From contig NZ_AP024643.1 in the NCBI RefSeq assembly GCF_019977195.1, positions 3,844,001 to 3,908,000 of the forward strand: a stretch of DNA of 64,000 nt. Direction: 5' to 3'. The notes beneath the pieces are model-generated. The model was given only the letters and a program-made list of their open reading frames with translations. It did no database searches and was not told where the DNA came from. The DNA is from Arthrobacter sp. StoSoilA2 (GTDB lineage Bacteria > Actinomycetota > Actinomycetes > Actinomycetales > Micrococcaceae). Shown here in pieces: positions 9,498-18,235 of this stretch. The stretch's first letter is position 1; each line of letters starts with the position of its first letter. The position numbers and the translations under genes are program-made.

Positions 9498-10277
9498 CTA
9501 CCCCTTGAAAACCGGCGCCCGCTTCTCCTGGAACGCCCGGAAGCCTTCGGCGTAGTCGTCGGTCTTGCACAGCCGTGCCTGCTCTGTGTTTTCCTCGGCC
9601 ATGGACGCCCAGAGTCCCAGGCGCTGATCGCGGATGTGGGCCACGAGTTCCTTGGAGGCAACGAAAGCACCGGTGGCACCTGTGGCTACGCGCTCGACGA
9701 TTGCGCGGGTCATGGCAAGCAATGCGTCATCCGGCATCGCCCGGCTGAACATTCCGCGCTCCACGGCCTCGGCTCCGCTGATGAGGTCGGCCGTATAGAT
9801 CAGGTCCAGTGTCCGGTGCATGCCCAGACGCTCGGTAAAGTACCAGTGCCCGCCGGAATCCAAGGTGGCGCCCAGCTTGGCAAAGGGCGAACCGAACCTG
9901 GCGTTCTCCGCCACGTACACCACGTCAGTGGCCAGCAAGAGACCTAAACCAACACCCAGGCAAGCTCCATGTGCGGCAGCAAAAGTGGGTGCCGGGAACG
10001 CGGCCATCTTCTTCAACAACGGTTCCACCAGCCCGCCCAGGTACGCCTGCGCGTCGTCGGTTTCGGGGGTGACACCTGCGATGTCGCGGCCGGCACAGAA
10101 GGCACGTCCCTCACCGCGAAGCAGCAGGGCCCGAACCTCACCGCGCGAGGCGGCGGCAGCAGCGTCGTCGTACGCCTTATCCAGTTCGGCGAGCGCGTCC
10201 TCGTTGAGCGAGTTCAGCTTTTCGGGGGCATTGAGGACAATTTCGGCAATGCCGTTGGCAATGGAGAGCTCGATCAT
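9498..10277 (-). CDS. paaG: Enoyl-CoA hydratase/isomerase, PaaG-like
   Basis: The 259-residue crotonase-fold protein has the oxyanion-hole motifs GRAFCAGRD and AAHGACLGVGLGL, and a DSGGHW segment placing Asp where PaaG carries its catalytic Asp. It is the last gene of paaABCDE, nine bases after paaE. In phenylacetate catabolism PaaG isomerises the ring-epoxide of phenylacetyl-CoA to the oxepin-CoA. PaaF-type hydratase is the alternative, and the family is hard to split by eye, so the symbol is tentative. Confidence 0.7.
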   Translation of the reverse strand: MIELSIANGIAEIVLNAPEKLNSLNEDALAELDKAYDDAAAAASRGEVRALLLRGEGRAFCAGRDIAGVTPETDDAQAYLGGLVEPLLKKMAAFPAPTFAAAHGACLGVGLGLLLATDVVYVAENARFGSPFAKLGATLDSGGHWYFTERLGMHRTLDLIYTADLISGAEAVERGMFSRAMPDDALLAMTRAIVERVATGATGAFVASKELVAHIRDQRLGLWASMAEENTEQARLCKTDDYAEGFRAFQEKRAPVFKG

Positions 10278-10286
10278 GGGGACTCC

Positions 10287-11492
10287 TTAGACGTCGAAGT
10301 CGACGGTAACTTCTTCGCTGGTGGGGTGGGACTGGCAGGTGAGGACGTAGCCCTTGTCCAGCTCGTCCTGCTCCAGGGCGTAGTTCTCATCCATGGACAC
10401 CGTACCGGTCACAAGCTTGGCGCGGCAGGTGCCGCAAACCCCGCCTGCACAGGCGAACGGAACATCGGGGCGGACACGCAGTGCAGCATTGAGGATGGAC
10501 TCACGGGCGTGGGTGGGACTGGCGACCTCGCCGGTCAAACCATCCAGCTTGAACGTGATCTTGTAGGTTTCCTTCGACTCGTCCTCCACAACGGGACGGC
10601 CAGCGTTACCCTCAGGGCGGTCCGGACGGCCAGTGGTGAACAGCTCGAAGCGCACGTGCTCGGGCTTCACGCCGCGGGCAGCGAGGGTGTCGCGGCACAG
10701 CTGGACCAGCTCGAAAGGCCCGCAGAGGAACCACTCGTCCACATCCTCGGCATGGATGGCACTGCTCAGCAAAGCCTGCAGCTTCTCCGAATCGATGCGG
10801 CCGGTCATCAGCGGGGCGATCCGCTGCTCGCGGGACAAAACGTGGTGCAGCGCCAGGCGCGAGGGGTACTTGTCCTTCAGGTCCGCCAGCTCCTCAAGGA
10901 ACATGACGTCCATGGCAGCCTTGTTGGCATAGATCAGGTCAAACGTGGTCTCCGGATTGGCGGCCAGCAGCGTCCGGGCGATCGCCATTACGGGGGTGAT
11001 GCCTGAACCCGCAGCGATCGCAACGAAGTTCCCGGGCTCCCCCGCCAGCTCTTCCGGGTGGTTCATGGAATTCATGACGTTGTGCTGGACCGACGAGCCG
11101 TCCTTGCCGTGCCGCGAAATGAACGCGCCCTGCGGGCTCATGACGTCAAGGCTGTCGCCGGCCTTAAGCTCGGCATTGGCCCACGTGGAGAAGACACCGC
11201 CAAGGTCCTTCTTGACGGCCACCCGGATCTCGCTGCTGCCATCGGCAAAGCTGCGCGGCTCTGCGCAGATTGAGTAGCTGCGGCGGATCTCGTGCGGCTC
11301 ACCTTGCTCATCCGGCAGCGTGGTGCGTAGCGCAACGTACTGGCCCGGGAGGTAGTCATACTGGCCGGCCAGCTCGGCGGGAACAGCGAACGTCACCTCG
11401 ATGGCGTCGTCCGTAAGGCGCCGGACTTCCGAGACGGTCAGGGTATGGAAAGACGCACGACGGCGGCTGGCCGTCTGGGTTTCGGTGGTCAT
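10287..11492 (-). CDS. paaE: Phenylacetyl-CoA 1,2-epoxidase reductase subunit PaaE
   Basis: This 401-residue flavin/iron-sulfur reductase feeds electrons to the PaaABC(D) epoxidase. It has an N-terminal FAD domain (RRSYSICAEP), a NAD(P)-binding region (AIAAGSGITPVMAI, ending WFLCGP) and a C-terminal plant-type 2Fe-2S domain with the cluster cysteines in CAGGVCGTCRAK and a final Cys in YVLTCQSHP. The start MTTETQ at 11492 follows AAGGA; the longer upstream frame is not needed. It lies eight bases after paaD in the same operon. Confidence 0.93.
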   Translation of the reverse strand: MTTETQTASRRRASFHTLTVSEVRRLTDDAIEVTFAVPAELAGQYDYLPGQYVALRTTLPDEQGEPHEIRRSYSICAEPRSFADGSSEIRVAVKKDLGGVFSTWANAELKAGDSLDVMSPQGAFISRHGKDGSSVQHNVMNSMNHPEELAGEPGNFVAIAAGSGITPVMAIARTLLAANPETTFDLIYANKAAMDVMFLEELADLKDKYPSRLALHHVLSREQRIAPLMTGRIDSEKLQALLSSAIHAEDVDEWFLCGPFELVQLCRDTLAARGVKPEHVRFELFTTGRPDRPEGNAGRPVVEDESKETYKITFKLDGLTGEVASPTHARESILNAALRVRPDVPFACAGGVCGTCRAKLVTGTVSMDENYALEQDELDKGYVLTCQSHPTSEEVTVDFDV

Positions 11493-11500
11493 GGAATTCC

Positions 11501-12100
11501 TTAGAGGACTTTGAAGTAGTCGAACGGTTCCTTGCAGTCCTGGCAGACGAACAACGCCTTGCAGGACGTGGAACCAAAGCGGGTGAGCTCCTTGGTGTTC
11601 AGCGAAGAACACTGCGGGCATTTCACAGCCAGGTTCAAACGGACGGGACCGGAGTGGCCGCCTGCGGCAGCCCTTCCCGTGGGAGGCGCGATCCCGTATT
11701 CCAGCAGCTTGGCCTTGCCGGACTCGGTCATCCAGTCCGTGGTCCAGGCCGGGGAGAGCACCAGGTTGACGTGCACGCTCGCGTAGCCCTCCTTCTCGAA
11801 GGCCCTCCGCAGGTCGTCACCGATCGCATCCATGGCCGGGCAGCCCGAGTACGTGGGCGTAATGGTGACCTCGACGGCGGTACGTGAGGTGCCGCCGTCG
11901 TCCGCATTGTCCGTGGGCTGCTGCTTGTCCGTGGGCTGCTGGGCGTCCGGGACCTCGACGACGTGTGCACCGCGGAGGATGCCGAGGTCCTCGATGGTGA
12001 GGACCGGGATCTCCGGGTCGCAGACCGTGGACGCAATGTCCCAGGCCCGCTGCTCTTGGGTGCGTGTCTTTGAACGAGCAAGGGTTGCCATGATGGTCAC
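11501..12100 (-). CDS. paaD: Phenylacetate epoxidase assembly protein PaaD
   Basis: The 199-residue protein has an N-terminal MIP18/DUF59-type domain (VCDPEIPVLTIEDLGILRG) and a C-terminal zinc-ribbon-like segment with CPQC and CQDC pairs, as in PaaD. PaaD is needed for activity of the epoxidase, presumably in metal-centre assembly. A GTG at 12100 overlaps the paaC stop (GTGA), supporting coupling; ATG 12091 is the alternative. The central linker is unusually rich in Gln/Asp repeats (PTDKQQPTDN), perhaps a slippage-prone insertion. Confidence 0.92.
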   Translation of the reverse strand: MTIMATLARSKTRTQEQRAWDIASTVCDPEIPVLTIEDLGILRGAHVVEVPDAQQPTDKQQPTDNADDGGTSRTAVEVTITPTYSGCPAMDAIGDDLRRAFEKEGYASVHVNLVLSPAWTTDWMTESGKAKLLEYGIAPPTGRAAAGGHSGPVRLNLAVKCPQCSSLNTKELTRFGSTSCKALFVCQDCKEPFDYFKVL

Positions 12101-13014
12101 CAGCTCGCGCCGGGGTGCTCGCGGGCCAGGACCTGCATCTCAGCGAGGATGTAACCCAGGAATTCGGAGTGCTTGCCGCGACGGCCGCCTCCCAGTGCTT
12201 GCGGAACGGCAGGGATGTCCAGTTCGGCTTCGGCCATGATCTGGCCAGTAAGGCAATCGAATTCGGCGCGGAGGCTTGAGGGCTGCACTGTCACGCCAGC
12301 CTCGGCCAGGCGGGTGGTGAGCTCATCGTCTTCGAAGAGTTCGTCCACGTATGGCCACACGAGCTTGAAGCCCTGGATGATGCGCGCGCGGGACTCATCC
12401 GTGCCGCCAGCCAGGCGAAGTACCCACTGGGCACTGTGGTCGCGGTGGTAATCCACTTCCTTCACGGCCTTTGCGGAAATGGCCGCGATGGTGGCGTCCT
12501 TGGATGCGGTGAGGGCCGTGTAGAGCTCGTACTGGTAGTAGCTCACGATGAACTGGCGGGCGATTGTCACCGCGAAGTCCCCATTGGGCTGCTCGAACAG
12601 GTGCGCGGAACGGAACTCGTGCTCGCGGCGGAAGTAGGCGAGATCGTCCTCGGACTTGTCCCAGGCCGCACCAGCATAGGTCAGGAAGGAGCGCGCGTGG
12701 CCCAACTGGTCCAGCGCGATGTTTCCGAGGGCGATGTCCTCCTCAAGCTCGGGTGCGCGGGAAATCCAGTGGCCAAGGCGCTGTGCGAGGATGAGGCCGT
12801 CGTCGCCAATGCGCAGGGCAAACTCGGCCACATCATCGCTGGGCTTGACCTGTCCACGCCGTACTTCAAGGGCAATGTCTTCCGGGCGGAGGGCGTTGCC
12901 CGGGGTGATGCGGGTGGCGCTGGCTGAACCGTCACCGGAAGCTCCCGCTCCGTGAACGCCCACGGAGATGTCGCCGTGGCCTTCAATGGCGAAGTCAGTG
13001 TCTTTGTCAGTCAT
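12097..13014 (-). CDS. paaC: Phenylacetyl-CoA 1,2-epoxidase structural subunit PaaC
   Basis: A 305-residue helical ferritin-like protein with RLGHWISRAPELEEDIALGN and EVDYHRDHSAQWV, matching PaaC, the structural partner of the catalytic PaaA. The N-terminus is about 40 residues longer than the E. coli-type subunit, Gly/Ala-rich and of unclear use. The ATG at 13014 overlaps the last base of the paaB stop. It is the third gene of the paaABCDE operon. Confidence 0.92.
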   Translation of the reverse strand: MTDKDTDFAIEGHGDISVGVHGAGASGDGSASATRITPGNALRPEDIALEVRRGQVKPSDDVAEFALRIGDDGLILAQRLGHWISRAPELEEDIALGNIALDQLGHARSFLTYAGAAWDKSEDDLAYFRREHEFRSAHLFEQPNGDFAVTIARQFIVSYYQYELYTALTASKDATIAAISAKAVKEVDYHRDHSAQWVLRLAGGTDESRARIIQGFKLVWPYVDELFEDDELTTRLAEAGVTVQPSSLRAEFDCLTGQIMAEAELDIPAVPQALGGGRRGKHSEFLGYILAEMQVLAREHPGASW

Positions 13015-13400
13015 CACAGGTGCTTCACGCCTTCGCTCTTGGTGTAATACGTCGCGTGGCGGTAGTCCTTGCCCTGCGGCGATTCGAAGAAGGCGCCCTT
13101 GGAATCGGGATCGCTGGAGGAGATCGCCTCGGCCGGGACAACCCAGATGGAGACGCCTTCGTTGCGGCGCGTGTAAAGATCGCGTGCATTCCTCAGTGCC
13201 ATGGCGGCATCAGGGGCGTGCAGGGAACCGGCGTGCACGTGGGACAGGCCTCGGCTGGAGCGCACGAAGACCTCCCAGAGGGACCACGGGGTCTCGTGGT
13301 GCTGCTGTTCCGCCGGCGTAGTCGCCGCAACTTTGGGGGGCTCGCGCTTGATCTCGCTGGCCGAGCTTGCCGGTTCTTCCGGGTTACCGTGAGGAGCCAT
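13014..13400 (-). CDS. paaB: Phenylacetyl-CoA 1,2-epoxidase subunit PaaB
   Basis: This 128-residue protein contains the PaaB core WSLWEVFVRSSRGLSHVHAG and ends near residue 128 after HATYYTKSEG. An extra charged N-terminal extension of about 35 residues precedes the core. PaaB is a small accessory subunit that bridges the PaaAC complex. The ATG shares bases with the paaA stop (TAATG), so translation is coupled. Confidence 0.93.
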   Translation of the reverse strand: MAPHGNPEEPASSASEIKREPPKVAATTPAEQQHHETPWSLWEVFVRSSRGLSHVHAGSLHAPDAAMALRNARDLYTRRNEGVSIWVVPAEAISSSDPDSKGAFFESPQGKDYRHATYYTKSEGVKHL

Positions 13401-14395
13401 TATGCTGCGTTCTCTTTCTGTGCTTGCTTGCGGGCGTAGGCAACGGCGGCTTCGCGAACCCAGGCACCGTTTTCGTGTGCCTCGCGGCGGCGCTCGATGC
13501 GCTGCGAGTTGCAGGGGCCGCGGCCGGCCAGGACTTCCTTGAACTCATTCCAGTCCAGGGGTCCGTGCTCCCACTTTTTGGTTTCTTCGTTGAAACGGAT
13601 GTCCTTATCGGGCAGGGTCAGGCCGAGGACCTTGACCTGCTCCACCATCATGCCGACGAACCGGCTGCGCAGTTCATCGTTGCTGAACCGCTTGATGTTC
13701 CAGGCCATGGACTGCTTGGAGTTGGGTGAGTCATCATCCGGCGGGCCAAACATCATCAACGACGGCGCGTACCAGCGGTTCACAGCCTCCTGCGCCATCT
13801 GCTTCTGCTCAGGCGTGCCGTTGGACAGTTCCAGCAGGATCTCGAAACCCTGGCGCTGGTGGAAGGACTCTTCCTTGCAGATGCGCACCATTGCGCGGCC
13901 GTAAGGACCATAGGATGCCCGGCACAAGGGAACCTGGTTGCAGATCGCTGCGCCATCCACAAGCCAGCCGATGGCTCCCATGTCCGCCCAGGAAATCGCC
14001 GGGTAGTTGAAGATCGACGAGTACCGGGCCTTGCCGGCAATGAGGTCATCCATCATCTTGTCCCGGGTCTGGCCCAGGGTTTCAGCTGCCGAGTAGAGGT
14101 ACAGGCCATGGCCCGCCTCATCCTGGACCTTGGCCATGAGGATGGACTTGCGCTTCAGGCTTGGAGCGCGGGTGATCCAGTTGGCTTCCGGCTGCATGCC
14201 GATGATTTCCGAGTGCGCGTGCTGCGAGATCTGGCGCAGCAAAGTCTTGCGGTAAGCCTCCGGCATCCAATCGCGCGGTTCAATGCGCGAGTCTTCCGAA
14301 ATGATGCGATCAAAGTACGCCTTGCCGGCTGCCTCCCGCTCCTGCTCTTCCGGGGACAGCTCAGCGGGCACTGATTGCAGATTCTGCGATGCCAT
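13400..14395 (-). CDS. paaA: Phenylacetyl-CoA 1,2-epoxidase catalytic subunit PaaA
   Basis: The 331-residue ferritin-like diiron subunit contains EIIGMQPEANWITRAPSLKR, KVQDEAGHGLYLYSAAE and RICKEESFHQRQG, the conserved carboxylate/His ligands of PaaA. With PaaB, PaaC and the PaaE reductase it epoxidises the ring of phenylacetyl-CoA. The ATG at 14395 was chosen because AGGAG precedes it; the longer reading frame would run through the promoter. It is the first gene of the operon, directly behind a TTGACT-18-TATTCT promoter covered by the shared paa palindrome. Confidence 0.95.
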   Translation of the reverse strand: MASQNLQSVPAELSPEEQEREAAGKAYFDRIISEDSRIEPRDWMPEAYRKTLLRQISQHAHSEIIGMQPEANWITRAPSLKRKSILMAKVQDEAGHGLYLYSAAETLGQTRDKMMDDLIAGKARYSSIFNYPAISWADMGAIGWLVDGAAICNQVPLCRASYGPYGRAMVRICKEESFHQRQGFEILLELSNGTPEQKQMAQEAVNRWYAPSLMMFGPPDDDSPNSKQSMAWNIKRFSNDELRSRFVGMMVEQVKVLGLTLPDKDIRFNEETKKWEHGPLDWNEFKEVLAGRGPCNSQRIERRREAHENGAWVREAAVAYARKQAQKENAA

Positions 14396-14411
14396 GGTTG
14401 CTCCTAATAAA

Positions 14412-14458
14412 TTACCGACCGTTCGTTCAGAATATGCGGAGCGGACGTTTTCAGTCAA
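14412..14458 (-). promoter_or_regulatory. paaA promoter with overlapping paa operator
   Basis: On the coding strand a -35 TTGACT (14458-14453) and -10 TATTCT (14434-14429) are 18 bases apart. A 22-bp imperfect palindrome at 14412-14433 covers most of the -10; read from the right its half-site is TTACCGACCGT. The same palindrome class is found at paaI and paaZ. Overlap with the -10 fits repression by a TetR-type PaaR. Confidence 0.7.
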
Positions 14459-14594
14459 GCGTTCAGTGGGACACCAAGGGCTGATTACAACGCACGGGTG
14501 CAGCTGGGCGTTGTGACAAGGTGCGCTTTGCTGCCCGTGTTAACTTGGGATGGGACCCGAGCCGTCCCAAGCCCCCGCAAGAAAAGAGCCTCAC

Positions 14595-15191
14595 GTGGAA
14601 TCGCCCCAGCCCTTCAGGATCCTCACCGTCTGCACAGGGAACATCTGCCGTTCCCCGGTGGCGGAACGGCTGCTGCAGGCGGGCCTCAACCACGCAAGCC
14701 CGGGATCATTCGAGGTTCGCAGCGCCGGAACGCGCGCCATGGTGGGAGAGCCGATTCAACCCCTGTCGGCCAAGATGATCAGCACCTTCCGTGGCAGCCC
14801 GGACAACTTCGCGGCCAGGCAGCTGAACCAGAAGATCCTCCGGGAAACCGACCTTGTGCTGGCGATGACGTCCAGGCACCGGGGCGAAGTCCTTCAACTG
14901 GATGCCTCCTTGTTGAAGCGAACGTTCACCATCCGTGAATTTGCGAGGATGCTTGCCGTCCTGGAGACGCGTGGCGATGTTGTTCCCGAGGGCGACATCG
15001 TGGAATTCTGGCGCGCACTTCCCGCCCGTGCCGCTTCCGTCCGGCATCTGGCACTGCCTGCCGATCCTGCCGACAACGACGTGGTAGACCCCTACCGCCG
15101 AGCGGAAGAGGTCTACCACCAGATGGAGGATGAGCTGGCCCCGGCCATCTTGGGCATCCTCCGCTTTGCGCGCCTTACGGCGCCGGCCTGA
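14595..15191 (+). CDS. Low-molecular-weight protein-tyrosine phosphatase
   Basis: The protein shows the LMW-PTP P-loop VCTGNICRSP (C-x5-R-S) near the N-terminus and the general-acid loop VVDPYRRAEEVY near residue 165. Members dephosphorylate tyrosine kinases of polysaccharide synthesis or other phosphotyrosine proteins. GTG 14595 gives 198 residues and starts just before the phosphatase fold; ATG 14550 in the same frame would add a low-complexity 15-residue leader. The gene is divergent from paaA across about 200 bp and convergent with the LysM gene. No paired tyrosine kinase is in the window. Confidence 0.85.
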   Translation: MESPQPFRILTVCTGNICRSPVAERLLQAGLNHASPGSFEVRSAGTRAMVGEPIQPLSAKMISTFRGSPDNFAARQLNQKILRETDLVLAMTSRHRGEVLQLDASLLKRTFTIREFARMLAVLETRGDVVPEGDIVEFWRALPARAASVRHLALPADPADNDVVDPYRRAEEVYHQMEDELAPAILGILRFARLTAPA

Positions 15192-15204
15192 TTGGCTGTC
15201 CTTA

Positions 15205-16152
15205 CTAGTTAAGTCCGATCACCAACATCTGGCTGGTGCCGGGGATGCAGGTCTGCAGGACAACCGCGGGGAAGCCGCCGAAGACAGCCGCCACATTGTT
15301 GGTGGTTCCGGGGTTGGGCACTTGGCCCCTTCCGGTCACTGTGTACGTGCCGTAGCCCGGGATGTTAACCGTCTGTCCCACACCGATACCGGAGAAGCGT
15401 GCCCAACCTCCACAGAAGTCGTGCTCGGTGATGAACAGTGCGTAGGCGTCCGTGGGGGTGAAATGGATCGGCCCTATGCATGCGTCCACCATGCTCTGGC
15501 CTCCGGATCCAGCCACGTAGATCGTCCAGCCTGCAGCTACCGGAGCAGCAGCTTGCGCCGGAGCGGCCTGCGCAGGGGCGGCCTGGGCTGGGGCTGCGGC
15601 GGGGGCCGGCGCCGGCTCGATGAGTGGAACAGCTGGTCCAGTAAGTTTCAGGACCTGGCCGGGCACGATGACGGAGTAACCGCTCAAGCCATTGGCAGCC
15701 AGCATCTCGTTCATGTTCACCCCGTACCGGGCAGCTATGGAGCCCACGGTATCTCCGGCGACAACCGTATAGAGGTTGGTATCCACCGCCGGCGGCGCAG
15801 GCTCGGCCGGTGCAGGTTCTGCAGCCGGCGCCGCGGCCACGGCCGGTTCGACGGCGGGAGCCTTGGCTTCGGTTGCAGGTGCAGCTGCTGCTTCACTCGC
15901 AGCGGCCGTGGCGGGGCTGGACTCAGAGGCCTGGGGGGTGGCCAGTTGTTCAGTGGAAACATTCTGGCCCACATCGGCTGCGGGGTTGCTTGCCTGAGAA
16001 AGCACCCCAAAAATCAATGGAATTAGCCCTATAACTACGATGATGGCAATTGCGATCAACAGGACTTTATTTTTGCGCGACCCATGCAGCAAGGTGCCGC
16101 CGGGCGTGTTCTTTGACAGAGTAGTTTGTAGCTCGTCATTGTAAATGTTCAT
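15205..16152 (-). CDS. Membrane-anchored LysM-domain protein
   Basis: The 315-residue protein has a short cytoplasmic N-terminus ending in basic SRKNK, one membrane helix (about residues 30-52), a long Ala/Pro/Glu-rich linker, a LysM peptidoglycan-binding domain (YTVVAGDTVGSIAARYGVNM, about 145-190), a second Ala/Pro/Gln linker with APAQA repeats, and a C-terminal globular domain of about 105 residues with three cysteines. The C-terminal domain is not one I recognise. It should sit outside the membrane and bind the cell wall. The start was placed at MNIYNDEL because upstream residues have no hydrophobic or domain logic. It is convergent with the phosphatase gene. Confidence 0.8.
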   Translation of the reverse strand: MNIYNDELQTTLSKNTPGGTLLHGSRKNKVLLIAIAIIVVIGLIPLIFGVLSQASNPAADVGQNVSTEQLATPQASESSPATAAASEAAAAPATEAKAPAVEPAVAAAPAAEPAPAEPAPPAVDTNLYTVVAGDTVGSIAARYGVNMNEMLAANGLSGYSVIVPGQVLKLTGPAVPLIEPAPAPAAAPAQAAPAQAAPAQAAAPVAAGWTIYVAGSGGQSMVDACIGPIHFTPTDAYALFITEHDFCGGWARFSGIGVGQTVNIPGYGTYTVTGRGQVPNPGTTNNVAAVFGGFPAVVLQTCIPGTSQMLVIGLN

Positions 16153-16457
16153 TAGATGTCCCAGAATCCGTGGCTTTGGTCTGAGCACGCAGAAGTCCCA
16201 GGGGAGGGGCGTATGCGATAGCGCAGAAGTGTTATGGGGAGCGCCACTCGTCACGTGCGAGGGAGCGAACCACCGCTGAGCCGGCGGAACAGAATTTCAG
16301 AAACCCTAGGGAACTTAATGCTAGGAATTGGCCATTGGCACCGCACGAGTAGCAGATACTCGTCTTTTTCATTGATTGCCGGAAATTGCACCAGGTAGTA
16401 CGCAATTTTCCGGGATAGGCCACTTGTTTAGGCGGGCACCGGTACTCGTTCCGTTTC

Positions 16458-16490
16458 CTTCACCTCAGGCTCATGCTCTGTTCACTGCTG
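16458..16490 (+). promoter_or_regulatory. PHO-box-like triple 11-bp direct repeat upstream of phoD
   Basis: Three adjoining 11-base units, CTTCACCTCAG, GCTCATGCTCT and GTTCACTGCTG, match the direct-repeat layout of actinobacterial PhoP boxes (GTTCACC-type units, 11-nt period). They end 17 bp before the PhoD start. The 355-bp region 16153-16507 otherwise holds no supported gene. Confidence 0.6.
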
Positions 16491-16507
16491 CCCGGAACAG
16501 TGGAACC

Positions 16508-18157
16508 ATGACTGATCTCTCACGCCGCACCCTCGTAAAAACGTCCTTAACCGGCCTGGCTTTGGCCGGTCTCGCAACCGGTACCGCCGCGCCCGCCCCC
16601 GCCGCCATCCCCCTGGTCCGCAAACGCCTCACACTCCCCACGGGAATTGCCACCGGGGATGTCACCACCGACTCCGCTGTCCTCTGGTCACGTGCTTCGG
16701 GTCCGGGCCGTTTGAGCGCCCGGCTGCAGGCAGTGGACAGCGCCGGCGAAATCCTCCGGGGGCGCTACGGATTCAGCCGCACCATCCAAGGCCCTCTCGC
16801 TACCGAAGCCAGCGACTTCACCGCCAAGATCCACGTCAAAGGACTTCCTGCCGGGACCCGCTTTGCCCTTGAACTTAACTTCGAGGACGAGAACGGCCTC
16901 GGCGAGGCAGTCAAGGGGACGTTCACTACTGCCCCTGACTCATCCGGGAACGGCGGGCCTGAAGAAGCCCACCTAGGCGGCAGGCCGTCGTCGTACTCGC
17001 AGTCCTTCGTATGGACCGGCGACACGGCCGGGCAGGGCTGGGGCATCAACGAGGAGATCGGCGGCATGCGTGGGTATAAGGCAATGCACGCAACGCGGCC
17101 GGATTTCTTCATCCACTCCGGGGACACCATCTACGCCGACGGCCCCATCGCTGCCACTGTCACGGAGAAGGACGGCCAGGTGTGGCGGAACATCGTCACC
17201 GAGGAAGTCTCCAAGGTCGCCGAGACACTCGCCGAATACCGGGGCCGGCACCGTTACAACTCGCTGGACGCGAATATGCGCGCCATGTTCGCCGAGGTTC
17301 CGGTGATCGCCCAGTGGGACGACCACGAGACACATAACAACTGGTACCCGGGCCAGATCCTGGACGACGCCCGCTACACCGAACGCAACGTGAATGTCCT
17401 CGCAGCCCGCGGCCGGCAAGCATGGCAGGAGAATATGCCGATCGCGGACTCCGCGGCGCTATGGCGCCCGGGAACGTTCGACGCCGGCCAGTACCAACCT
17501 GCCCGCATCTACCGGAAGATTTCGCGCGGCCCCCAGCTGGATGTCTTCTGCCTGGACATGAGGACGTTCAAGTCCCCCAACACCGACGGCAAAGAACCCT
17601 ATGCCACCAACATCCTGGGCCAGGAGCAGGTGGACTGGCTCATCAAGGAAGTACGCCAATCCAAGGCGACATGGAAGGTGATCGCCGCGGACCTCCCGTT
17701 GGGCATCATCGTGCCGGATGGGCCGGTGAACCAGGAGAGCCTTTCCAACCGGGACAACGGGGCTCCCCTCGGGCGTGAACTGGAGATCGCCGGCGTGCTG
17801 AGTGCTTTCAAGCGGGACGGTGTCAAGAACACTGTGTGGCTGACGGCGGACGTGCACTATTGCGCCGCCCATCACTACTCCCCCGAACGGGCCTCGTTCA
17901 CCGATTTCGATCCCTTCTGGGAGTTCGTGGCCGGTCCCATCAACGCTGGCTCGTTTGGTCCGAATGCCATGGACGGAACGTTCGGACCCGAAGTGGTGTT
18001 CAGCAAAGCTGGTCGCTTCCCGGGCGAATCCCCGCGGGATGGCGAGAACCAATATTTCGGGCACGTGGACCTCGCCGCGGACGGCACGTTCACCGCGAGC
18101 CTTCGCAACGCCAACGGAGCTGTGCTGTTCTCGAAGACCCTCACCCCGGAGCGCTGA
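16508..18157 (+). CDS. phoD: Alkaline phosphatase D, Tat-exported
   Basis: The 549-residue secreted phosphodiesterase/phosphatase has a twin-arginine signal (LSRRTLVK followed by a hydrophobic Ala-rich stretch ending about residue 35). It then has an N-terminal PhoD domain (TGIATGDVTTDSAVLWSRA) and a metallophosphatase domain with WTGDTAGQGWG, FFIHSGDTIYADGP and QWDDHETHNNW, all typical metal-ligand motifs of PhoD. It releases phosphate from phosphodiesters outside the cell. ATG 16508 was chosen because the Tat motif begins five residues later. Regulation by phosphate starvation is likely given the PHO-like box. Confidence 0.93.
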   Translation: MTDLSRRTLVKTSLTGLALAGLATGTAAPAPAAIPLVRKRLTLPTGIATGDVTTDSAVLWSRASGPGRLSARLQAVDSAGEILRGRYGFSRTIQGPLATEASDFTAKIHVKGLPAGTRFALELNFEDENGLGEAVKGTFTTAPDSSGNGGPEEAHLGGRPSSYSQSFVWTGDTAGQGWGINEEIGGMRGYKAMHATRPDFFIHSGDTIYADGPIAATVTEKDGQVWRNIVTEEVSKVAETLAEYRGRHRYNSLDANMRAMFAEVPVIAQWDDHETHNNWYPGQILDDARYTERNVNVLAARGRQAWQENMPIADSAALWRPGTFDAGQYQPARIYRKISRGPQLDVFCLDMRTFKSPNTDGKEPYATNILGQEQVDWLIKEVRQSKATWKVIAADLPLGIIVPDGPVNQESLSNRDNGAPLGRELEIAGVLSAFKRDGVKNTVWLTADVHYCAAHHYSPERASFTDFDPFWEFVAGPINAGSFGPNAMDGTFGPEVVFSKAGRFPGESPRDGENQYFGHVDLAADGTFTASLRNANGAVLFSKTLTPER

Positions 18158-18175
18158 CCCAACTGCGTCGCATTA

Positions 18176-18205
18176 GAGCGCGTTTAGAGCCGTCAAAACG
18201 CGCTC
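18176..18205. terminator. Inverted repeat between phoD and the hybrid kinase
   Basis: GAGCGCGTTT and AAACGCGCTC form a 10-bp stem with a 10-base loop, 19 bp after the phoD stop. There is no U-run, so it could be a weak terminator or a regulatory stem for the kinase gene. Confidence 0.4.
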
Positions 18206-18235
18206 AGCTGCTACCTAGATGGGGTTTCCCGGCGT

